Positions 1 through 5,073 of a stretch of 5,273 bases of DNA are shown here, piece after piece. The notes below the pieces were generated by a model. That model was not told where the DNA came from and did not search any database. It was given only the letters and a program-made list of their open reading frames with translations. A program made the position numbers and the translations under genes. Where the stretch lies: positions 1 through 5,273 of the forward strand of contig DLXM01000099.1 of the NCBI GenBank assembly GCA_003448835.1, read 5' to 3'. The stretch comes from Bacteroidota bacterium (GTDB taxonomy: Bacteria; Bacteroidota; Rhodothermia; Balneolales; HLUCCA01). Positions within the stretch are counted from its first letter, which is position 1. Every line of letters begins with the position of its first letter.

Positions 1-48
1 CTTGAAAGGATTGGGCGGGCATTCGATGAAATGGAGCCGGGGAAATAA
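1..48 (+). CDS. C-terminal end of an upstream gene (partial)
   Basis: Frame 1 reads LERIGRAFDEMEPGK and then stops with TAA at 46-48. The stretch is charged and amphipathic and looks like a normal protein C-terminus, whereas the next open plus frame reads like non-coding sequence. Only 15 codons are inside the window, so the product cannot be identified. The stop is followed at once by short inverted repeats, which fits the end of a transcription unit. Confidence is limited by length. Confidence 0.45.
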   Translation, partial: LERIGRAFDEMEPGK

Positions 49-94
49 TTTCCAAACGATCGTTTCCTTTTTCCGGGGGGTTACCAATCCCCCG
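41..94 (+). terminator. Cluster of three short inverted repeats at the end of the upstream gene
   Basis: Three dyads follow one another. At 41-53, GGAAA and TTTCC flank the stop codon TAA. At 54-65, AAACGATCGTTT is a perfect 12 bp palindrome. At 74-79 and 89-94 there is a 6 bp G/C stem with a 9 nt loop. A pyrimidine-rich stretch lies between the second and third. The position just after a stop codon suggests transcript-end structure, but there is no clean hairpin plus T-run, so the terminator call is tentative. Confidence 0.3.
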
Positions 95-129
95 CTGACT
101 TTCTTTGGGCTGGGCTTATGCGGTCAGCC

Positions 130-185
130 ATGCGATCCTGTCATTCCGTTGCTGCTGAGACCAGAGTCGTCATAGATGATCGCAT
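130..185. repeat. Inverted repeat ATGCGATC / GATCGCAT
   Basis: Perfect 8 bp arms at 130-137 and 178-185 are separated by 40 nt. This is the outermost of a series of dyads running to about 256. No protein-coding explanation was found. Function is unknown; it could be a structured RNA, a protein-binding site or chance. Confidence 0.35.
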
Positions 186-202
186 TGTTCCGCCGGTTAA
201 TT

Positions 203-214
203 TCCCGGCCGGGA
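203..214. repeat. Perfect 12 bp palindrome TCCCGGCCGGGA
   Basis: The sequence equals its own reverse complement over 12 bp. It lies between the 130-185 inverted repeat and the 228-253 hairpin. It could be a binding site for a dimeric protein, but nothing in the sequence assigns a role. Confidence 0.4.
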
Positions 215-227
215 TCTTTTAGAGTGG

Positions 228-256
228 CTGTGCGGGTCTCCACTCCCGCACGGGAG
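228..256. repeat. G/C-rich hairpin with a competing alternative hairpin
   Basis: Bases 228-236 pair with 245-253 (9 pairs, one of them G-T) around an 8 nt loop. The right arm can instead form CTCCCG / CGGGAG (243-248 with 251-256). The two structures are mutually exclusive, an arrangement seen in RNA switches, but also expected by chance in C/G-rich DNA. Confidence 0.4.
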
Positions 257-352
257 TTGCCATGGTTTTTATCCGGATGGGCCGGGTTCTGTTGAGCGGG
301 GGGAGTTGTGGGTTGGGATTTTTTTACTTTCACACCACACAACACACATCCC

Positions 353-360
353 TAAAATAG
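353..360 (+). promoter_or_regulatory. Candidate TATA box for the methyltransferase gene
   Basis: TAAAATAG at 353-360 is an A/T-rich box standing out of C/A-rich sequence, preceded by CC. Archaeal TATA boxes are centred about 26 bp before the start of transcription, which would place the RNA 5' end near 380 and give a leader of about 20 nt before the ATG at 399. No Shine-Dalgarno sequence precedes that ATG. Inferred from spacing only. Confidence 0.4.
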
Positions 361-398
361 CATCATTACCAACTATCCTACAACAAAACAATACGATC

Positions 399-1424
399 AT
401 GAAGCCCGTTATCCTTCACAATAGTAAATTCTTCAATGGCGACTGCATTAGTGGAGCCGCCAAAAATATTCCAGACAATTCTGTGGATCTAATAATTACG
501 GATCCTCCCTATGGAATTAACGGAGACAAACTTCACCAACATTACAATCGTAACGAAGAGTTTGTCGTTGAAGGTTACGTTGAGATCCCACAGAAAGAAT
601 ATGCAGATTTCAGTGAGAAATGGATCAAAGAAGCAGAACGAGTGCTCCGGCCGGGCGGTTCGATTTACATCGTATCGGGATATACGAATCTTATTGATAT
701 CCTCAATGCGTTACGCAAGACAAGCCTGAAAGAAATTAATCACATCATCTGGAAATACAATTTTGGTGTTTTCACCCGCCAGAAATACGTGTCGTCACAT
801 TATCATATCCTGTTTTATGAGAAGCCTGGTGGAAAACGGACATTCAACCTTGAGTCCCGGTTTGGTCTGAATGAGAAATCCGAAGATGAAAGATCACTCA
901 ATAACACGGATCGCGAGGATGTCTGGATAATCAACCGGGAATACAAACCCGGCCAGATCAAGAATAAGAATGAGCTTCCCACGAAACTTCTTATTAAAAT
1001 GATCCAGTACAGCAGTAATGAGGGGGATTTAGTCTGTGATTTCTTCCTGGGGGGCTTCTCCACTGCGAAGGTCGCGCTTGGACTTAATCGTCTGGCTGTT
1101 GGTTTTGAAATCTCCAAACCTATGTTTGATACCCGGATTACATATATTGAACGCATTAAACCCGGATCTCTTGTGTCAACCCTCAGGCAGGCAGAACTCA
1201 GCACATTAGAGAATCCCGGCAAAACGTGGACAAAAGAAGATCTCACCCGTCTTGATACAGAATACAATCAACTCGTCTCTAAAGGAATTACGAAAAAAGA
1301 AATTATTGCACGCCTCGGTAAGGAGCTCGGCCGTGGTCGTTGGGCGATAGAGAAAGCCTTGAAAAAGAATGGTTTTTCCGAGAAAAAGAAAGGGACAAAA
1401 AAGACACTTTCAGAATATATCTGA
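399..1424 (+). CDS. Type II DNA methyltransferase (DPPY, beta order) with C-terminal helix-turn-helix-like tail
   Basis: This enzyme transfers a methyl group from S-adenosylmethionine to an amino base in DNA and should protect host DNA from the neighbouring endonuclease. The ATG at 399 gives 341 residues. The frame also opens at a TTG at 306, but those 31 extra residues do not look like protein and would overlap the promoter. Catalytic motif IV is TDPPYG (residues 34-39), followed by RVLRPGG (81-87). A motif X-like LPTKLL (193-198) precedes the AdoMet-binding motif I, DFFLGGFSTAKVA (214-226). This order, IV before X and I, is the beta arrangement. DPPY is typical of N6-adenine enzymes, but some N4-cytosine enzymes are close relatives, so the base and target are open. 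Residues about 276-325 look like a Myb-like or helix-turn-helix DNA-binding unit, followed by a Lys-rich tail. That unit may aid target binding or autoregulation (inference). The gene ends 3 bp from the convergent nuclease gene. Confidence 0.9.
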   Translation: MKPVILHNSKFFNGDCISGAAKNIPDNSVDLIITDPPYGINGDKLHQHYNRNEEFVVEGYVEIPQKEYADFSEKWIKEAERVLRPGGSIYIVSGYTNLIDILNALRKTSLKEINHIIWKYNFGVFTRQKYVSSHYHILFYEKPGGKRTFNLESRFGLNEKSEDERSLNNTDREDVWIINREYKPGQIKNKNELPTKLLIKMIQYSSNEGDLVCDFFLGGFSTAKVALGLNRLAVGFEISKPMFDTRITYIERIKPGSLVSTLRQAELSTLENPGKTWTKEDLTRLDTEYNQLVSKGITKKEIIARLGKELGRGRWAIEKALKKNGFSEKKKGTKKTLSEYI

Positions 1425-1427
1425 TAG

Positions 1428-2138
1428 TCACTCAAACCGTACCGGTTCTACCGGGCGAATTGATCCCGGGATTCTTGTCGTCCAGAGAGCATATTTTGGG
1501 CGGCGAGGACTACCGTCAGCATTTCTCATTCCTTCCTGGAAAAAGGTGATCCAATGGTCATCCACTCCTTTCGTGAGGGTAGTATGATCAGTGAAAAACA
1601 ACGCTTCGATGTGATCAATCTCAAATGCACATTTTCTCTTGCGTGATGGGGCACCACGTCTAATCCGCTCTTTCTCGTAAGAAGAATGCCCCCCTTTCAG
1701 CTCGTCATGCCATGCTTTGAACTCGCCGGATGAATCAAAGACCGCCTCACCATGCACGACAATAAAACCGATCCCGTTGTATTTTTGAACACAATGATCG
1801 AGTGCTTCTGAATCATTAAGGATCATCGGATCGTTGATCTTTCCCTTCGGATTCTTGCAGGGATGGGCTTTGAAATCCCACACAAAATTTTTCAGATAAT
1901 CAAACGTGGTATTCCCAAATGTTGGTCCTTTTCGCCCTCCGATTTTTTGATTTAAAATGGTGAAAAGTTTGTGCTCGAAGTACCAACCGATCCACTCCAT
2001 TTGTCTCCATTGATAGTCCGCTTCCTTTAATTCGAGAATTGCTGCTTTTCCATCCACTTGTTTTGGTAAGGTTTCTCGCAGAGTTTTAAGGATCTGATCT
2101 GCCTCTTGGATAACGGCTTCTGGAAAAATACCGGTCAT
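1428..2138 (-). CDS. Probable type II restriction endonuclease, PD-(D/E)xK type
   Basis: The 236-residue product probably cuts the site methylated by the convergent methyltransferase. The best evidence is a PD-(D/E)xK-like core. Asp80 (TTFD) is followed eight residues later by Asp88-Phe-Lys90 in WDFKAH, and Glu55 (YFEHK) sits in an upstream helix, as in many nucleases of this fold. Basic segments such as ERIRRGAPSRKRK (157-169) and FQEGMRNADGSPRR (200-213) could contact DNA. The length suits a small type II enzyme. I do not recognise a named enzyme or cleavage specificity. The ATG at 2138 is the only ordinary start nearby, but the frame stays open to 2237 upstream, so a non-standard earlier start is possible. 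No Shine-Dalgarno is visible, and a TATA-like box about 30 bp upstream would suit a leaderless message. The call rests on motif and neighbour, not on a recognised family. Confidence 0.72.
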   Translation of the reverse strand: MTGIFPEAVIQEADQILKTLRETLPKQVDGKAAILELKEADYQWRQMEWIGWYFEHKLFTILNQKIGGRKGPTFGNTTFDYLKNFVWDFKAHPCKNPKGKINDPMILNDSEALDHCVQKYNGIGFIVVHGEAVFDSSGEFKAWHDELKGGHSSYEKERIRRGAPSRKRKCAFEIDHIEALFFTDHTTLTKGVDDHWITFFQEGMRNADGSPRRPKYALWTTRIPGSIRPVEPVRFE

Positions 2139-2163
2139 AAGATCTCGATTTTTAAATTCCGGC

Positions 2164-2169
2164 TTAATA
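2164..2169 (-). promoter_or_regulatory. Candidate TATA-like box for the restriction gene
   Basis: On the minus strand TATTAA lies 26-31 bp before the ATG at 2138, the spacing expected of a leaderless archaeal transcript. A second A/T run (TTTAAAAA, 2149-2156) is too close to the ATG to drive a transcript that includes it. The box is a weak match. Confidence 0.3.
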
Positions 2170-2192
2170 CCCTTTGGAAAGAGTATTTGAAG

Positions 2193-2212
2193 AAACGGTT
2201 GACCAACCGTTT
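2193..2212. promoter_or_regulatory. 20 bp dyad AAACGGTTG-AC-CAACCGTTT, possible operator
   Basis: Perfect 9 bp arms (2193-2201 and 2204-2212) are separated by 2 bp. The spacing is too tight for a good RNA hairpin, and the symmetry is what a dimeric DNA-binding protein reads. It lies about 55 bp before the start of the restriction gene and about 25 bp beyond its candidate TATA-like box, a natural place for a regulator. The binding protein is unknown; the tail of the methyltransferase is one candidate. Confidence 0.45.
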
Positions 2213-2254
2213 TGCCGATATGGGTGATGACCGTTCTTCATGTGGGGGTTGCAG

Positions 2255-2286
2255 ATGAAAGCCTGTTTTCCGGGTCGGGCTTTCAT
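2255..2286. repeat. Hairpin ATGAAAGCC / GGCTTTCAT
   Basis: Perfect 9 bp arms (2255-2263 and 2278-2286) enclose a 14 nt loop. It is the middle one of three consecutive dyads upstream of the restriction gene. It could form on a transcript from either strand. Function unknown. Confidence 0.45.
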
Positions 2287-2307
2287 TGGTACGTAGAGTG
2301 GCAACGT

Positions 2308-2345
2308 CGGATCAGGATGGTGTATGTGTGGGCAGCCCTGATCTG
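2308..2345. repeat. Inverted repeat GATCAGG / CCTGATC
   Basis: Perfect 7 bp arms at 2310-2316 and 2337-2343 can be lengthened to 9 pairs with one G-T pair (2308-2345), around a 20 nt loop. It follows the 2255-2286 hairpin closely. Function unknown. Confidence 0.35.
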
Positions 2346-2409
2346 GTTCGGAGGCCAAGGTTGGGCTGCGGGATTTTGTAAATTAGGGTCTGGTAAAAAT
2401 ATTATCAAC

Positions 2410-2436
2410 GTGATTTGTTTGAAATGATAAAATCAC
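2410..2436. repeat. Short inverted repeat GTGATTT / AAATCAC
   Basis: Seven-bp arms (2410-2416 and 2430-2436) enclose a 13 nt A/T-rich loop. It lies in the A/T-rich half of the intergenic region and is not tied to any gene end. It may be chance. Confidence 0.25.
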
Positions 2437-2508
2437 CATCTCATCGAGTCATGAATGTAATAAAAATTTTCTCTAGGGAATTCAGTCAAAATTTATGGGA
2501 GTTGTGAT

Positions 2509-2542
2509 AAATGATTGGAGGGGTTTTACCTTCCAATCATTT
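2509..2542 (-). terminator. Hairpin just downstream of the large PIN-domain gene
   Basis: AAATGATTGGA (2509-2519) and TCCAATCATTT (2532-2542) are perfect 11 bp arms around a 12 nt loop. The hairpin starts 20 bp after the stop codon of the minus-strand gene ending at 2563, the usual place for a transcript-end structure. No long T-run follows directly on the minus strand, so it may be an RNA-stabilising 3' hairpin or an archaeal termination region rather than a classical intrinsic terminator. Confidence 0.5.
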
Positions 2543-2562
2543 GGGTAATATTTCGGAAACAT

Positions 2563-4689
2563 CTATTTCGGAAGTAATAACAAGATTTGATTAATTATGC
2601 CATAAACCGTTGCAGTATCTGCTACGAAACTTGTCGTTTGCATTGCAATTTTAATTCTTTCAACCCATTGTTTGACATTCGAAGAATTGAGTTCTTGAGG
2701 TGGTTTTGGAATTGATTCGCTATTGAAAGCATTGATTTCGTTTAATTTTACAATTAATTCTGTAATTTTCGATGATACATGAGGATCCAAACCAATAATT
2801 GTTGGAAAAATTATGTTGATTTTTACACCGGAATTTCGTTCAAGAGCTTCACGTGCAGCCTTTTCTTTCATCAATTCTATATTTGTTTCGCGTAATTTTT
2901 TAGCCAAATCCCTGATCCTTGAATCTTTTTCTTCCGAATTTACAATACCTTCACATAATTTTTCAAAATTTGGGTGCGAAATGTACTCACAGAACATTTT
3001 TTCGACTTCATTCACATTTCCATTTTGAAGAGATGCCTCAATTTCATTGAACAGCGGCATTTTTACTAAAAATTCTTTTAAAGTATCTGCATTATCTTCA
3101 TCGAAACCAATTTTTACAGATAATTCTTTAACGTATTCATCGATGGAAATCGCCTTTTTTGGATTTCGTACAGTATACTTTAGTAATGCTTTTGCGAGAT
3201 TTTCAATGTCTTCATCATCATATTCAATTTTTGAAAACGCTAAAAAATAATTTAACAAAATCCTTGGCTGAATTATGTTTCCGAATTCATCAGTTTTTCT
3301 GAAATAATGATCATTCAGATCTGAAAGCAATGAATCATAGGTTAAATACCAAGGACCCAATGCTTTTTTCGTTAAAAAAATCGCTGGATTCTTTTTAATA
3401 AAGCTAATTATCGATACGCAATGTGCATCAATAGAATAAGATTCGGGAGATCTTTTTTTAATACGATAATCCACATTTCTTCTCGCTCTTTCTTTTGCTT
3501 GGACATCGTATAACATCGGAAGTGTATTCTTTACATATTCAAAATCGATTTTATCAAAATTTTTTGAAAACATTTCCGGTAATTTTTTTATTTGATAAGT
3601 ATCATCTAAAAATTCAACCCATTTGTTAAGTTGAAGGATATACTCAACATAATGAGTTCCCTTTGTTGCGTTTAAATATCGATAATCATCAAGAAATTGG
3701 TTGTTGAAATTTACAGGACGATAGGGGTTTATTTTCATTTCATTTTTTGATGCCTTTATTAGACCCCAAATTTCATCATGAGTTAAAGCGGAATAAAAAA
3801 TTTGTATTTTTGATTTTTTACAAAATTCAACAAGCGAAATGGAGAGTGGATGTTTTACATCTGTTTTACATAAGAGAGGAACAATAAAATTTGAATCTAG
3901 CAATAAAAAATTTAATTCATCACAAAAATTAATCGTGTTCAAATTTTTTTCATATGAGAGTAAATTCAAATCAATAAACCATAAATAGCAACTAATAATG
4001 CAATTTAATAGCTCTTTCTCGTTAGAGCAAAAATATTCTAACATTATCTCAAATAATTTTTTCTCGAATTCCCCCTCGATTGATCTCGATTGAATTTCGT
4101 TACTTATTACGTATTTAATATTTTCAATTGGGATATAATCAATTTCATTCTCTAAAGGTTTCGAAAGTGCATATCTGGTCAGTATTTTTAATAGCACTGA
4201 ATCGAAAACATCACGCGCCTTTTTATGAAGAAAAGGATCATAATTCTTCCAGCGTTTTTCTAAAATTCCGCTAAACTCATGCCAAACGGGCTCAGTAAGT
4301 GATTCAATGCCAGGTAATTCAATTTGGTTTTTTAGAATGTACGAGTATTCTTCAGAATGTGCTATTGTGCCTTCTTGAACAAAATCATCCAGTACAGAAA
4401 CAACATCATTTTTATCAATCTTACATTTCCCCAATTCTTCGATTTTTTCTATTATACTATCAAGAGTAAATGTAGAATCCGTTGGGATCTGATCGAGCGC
4501 AGCAATTACCAATGACTTCCGAATACCTCTCCGGCGCTCTAAAAGTTTTCCGCGAGTTAACGATATCGAACGCAATAAATTGCTGATATCATATCCTGCT
4601 ATAGCCACTTCCTCATCCATTTCAGAATATGAGTTCATAAGATACAATTTCAATAATAGAAGATTAGGCTTTCTAAACGTGATACGCAC
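2563..4689 (-). CDS. Large unrecognised protein with a split PIN-type nuclease core; candidate defence effector
   Basis: I do not recognise this 708-residue protein as a named family. A PIN-like RNase core is visible: LLLDSNFIVPLL with Asp265, SALTHDEIWGLI with Glu306, SIDAHCVSII with Asp421 and WYLTYDSLL with Asp452. This is the usual four-acid, metal-binding pattern with the hydrophobic strands in place. The gap of about 115 residues between the second and third acids is longer than in small toxin PIN proteins, so an insertion (about 312-415) is likely. Residues 57-121 look like a winged helix. Residues 585-618 are a charged coiled coil, and the last 20 are hydrophobic. No signal peptide or clear membrane segment is seen, so it should be cytoplasmic. 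The GTG at 4689 follows a TATA box with a leader of about 10 nt; ATGs at 4638 and 4620 are alternatives and lack Shine-Dalgarno sites. Sampled stretches are about 20-38% GC, lower than the neighbours, suggesting transfer. A defence role is inference from the adjacent restriction genes. Confidence 0.85.
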   Translation of the reverse strand: MRITFRKPNLLLLKLYLMNSYSEMDEEVAIAGYDISNLLRSISLTRGKLLERRRGIRKSLVIAALDQIPTDSTFTLDSIIEKIEELGKCKIDKNDVVSVLDDFVQEGTIAHSEEYSYILKNQIELPGIESLTEPVWHEFSGILEKRWKNYDPFLHKKARDVFDSVLLKILTRYALSKPLENEIDYIPIENIKYVISNEIQSRSIEGEFEKKLFEIMLEYFCSNEKELLNCIISCYLWFIDLNLLSYEKNLNTINFCDELNFLLLDSNFIVPLLCKTDVKHPLSISLVEFCKKSKIQIFYSALTHDEIWGLIKASKNEMKINPYRPVNFNNQFLDDYRYLNATKGTHYVEYILQLNKWVEFLDDTYQIKKLPEMFSKNFDKIDFEYVKNTLPMLYDVQAKERARRNVDYRIKKRSPESYSIDAHCVSIISFIKKNPAIFLTKKALGPWYLTYDSLLSDLNDHYFRKTDEFGNIIQPRILLNYFLAFSKIEYDDEDIENLAKALLKYTVRNPKKAISIDEYVKELSVKIGFDEDNADTLKEFLVKMPLFNEIEASLQNGNVNEVEKMFCEYISHPNFEKLCEGIVNSEEKDSRIRDLAKKLRETNIELMKEKAAREALERNSGVKINIIFPTIIGLDPHVSSKITELIVKLNEINAFNSESIPKPPQELNSSNVKQWVERIKIAMQTTSFVADTATVYGIINQILLLLPK

Positions 4690-4720
4690 TCATTTTTTCG
4701 AGTTGAGGTCACGTCATATC

Positions 4721-4729
4721 TTTATAAAA
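4721..4729 (-). promoter_or_regulatory. TATA box of the large PIN-domain gene
   Basis: On the minus strand the box reads TTTTATAAA, a strong archaeal TATA match, preceded by GATTACC. Its centre is about 36 bp before the GTG at 4689. Transcription would begin near 4699, leaving about 10 nt of leader. This favours the GTG start over the ATGs further in, although those remain possible with longer leaders. Confidence 0.6.
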
Positions 4730-4757
4730 GGTAATCATCAATTTGAAAATTCGCTCA

Positions 4758-4771
4758 TATTCAAATGAATA
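4758..4771. promoter_or_regulatory. Dyad TATTCA-AA-TGAATA upstream of the PIN-gene promoter
   Basis: Six-bp arms are separated by 2 bp and sit about 30 bp upstream of the TATA box of the minus-strand gene, in a stretch where ATTCAA-like words recur (4761-4777). The location suits an activator or repressor site. A/T-rich DNA produces such dyads by chance, so confidence is low. Confidence 0.25.
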
Positions 4772-4842
4772 ATTCAATAAGTGACATTTTCACCATTTCA
4801 CCCCTCACCTCCCTATGGAAATTCCATTAAGGATAAATATAG

Positions 4843-5073
4843 AAAATTATCTCTGTCGCAGATACGCATCTCGGACTCACAGAGGTTTCTTGTTTCGATC
4901 CGGAAAGCGGGATGAACTTCCACGAGAAGCAGATCTATGATAAATTCCTGACTGGAATCAACTATATTATTAATCAGCAACCCAAAACTCTCATTTCCCC
5001 CATCACCTCCGTCGCGGTTGATCAGATATCGGTTTCAATAAATGCTTCTCACCCTTCAGTTATCCGCTCTTAA
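4843..5073 (+). pseudogene. Broken N-terminal fragment of an Mre11/SbcD-type DNA repair nuclease
   Basis: The frame reads KIISVADTHLGL, then FDPESGMNFHEKQIYDKF (residues 17-34 of the fragment) and continues to about 4995. This matches the start of archaeal Mre11-like calcineurin-fold nucleases, where DTH supplies the first metal-binding Asp and His. Mre11 normally works with Rad50 in processing double-strand breaks. Here the codon just before Lys, where the initiator Met should be, is TAG (4840-4842). An AAGGA (4829-4833) still lies at Shine-Dalgarno distance. After QQPKTLI the expected HAGDLFD motif is missing and about 25 unrelated residues run to TAA at 5071-5073. All later nuclease motifs are absent and no Rad50 gene follows. 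The fragment is therefore non-functional. An in-frame ATG at 4912 would give only a remnant without the DTH motif. Confidence 0.7.

Larger units (their letters stand above)
49..398. other. Gene-free region upstream of the methyltransferase
   Basis: I see no convincing gene in this 350 bp stretch. An open minus-strand frame at 124-345 exists, but its product is low-complexity, rich in Pro, Asn and Thr, and has no recognisable motif. The left two thirds are G/C-rich with several inverted repeats. The last 80 bp turn abruptly into A/C-rich sequence holding the probable methyltransferase promoter. The change in composition near 320 suggests the left boundary of the acquired module, but no direct repeats or tRNA were seen there. 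Confidence 0.5.
2139..2562. other. Gene-free region between the nuclease genes
   Basis: This 424 bp stretch separates two minus-strand genes. It holds no convincing gene. An open minus frame at 2164-2358 has an odd Pro/His/Cys-rich product with no homology I recognise, and the overlapping plus frame is no better. The part nearer the restriction gene (2190-2390) is G/C-rich and folded into consecutive inverted repeats. The part nearer the large gene (2390-2562) is A/T-rich and includes a terminator-like hairpin. The length and the terminator argue against the two genes forming one operon. Confidence 0.55.

Noticed and set aside
124..345. Open minus-strand frame of 73 codons before the methyltransferase
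   Set aside because: The product is low-complexity and has no recognisable motif, the frame runs through several inverted repeats, and it would end in a palindrome-rich block. Most likely chance.
306..398. N-terminal extension of the methyltransferase from a TTG
   Set aside because: The added 31 residues lack protein-like character, overlap the probable TATA box, and the family normally begins shortly before the first strand (HNSKFFNGD).
2164..2358. Minus-strand 64-codon frame with several His and Cys residues
   Set aside because: The Cys/His spacing does not form a known zinc-binding pattern, and the frame spans three hairpins. It is probably non-coding.
2212..2427. Plus-strand 71-codon frame
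   Set aside because: It lies over the same hairpin block, shows an odd Trp/Gly-rich composition and has no start signals.
4673..4693. Tiny minus-strand frame starting at an ATG at 4693, overlapping the GTG of the large gene (MSAYHV then stop)
   Set aside because: Six codons could be a leader peptide on a message starting near 4699, but nothing besides position supports it.
4815..4941. Plus-strand 41-codon frame from the ATG at 4815
   Set aside because: It is an out-of-frame reading of the Mre11 remnant, and its residues match nothing I recognise.
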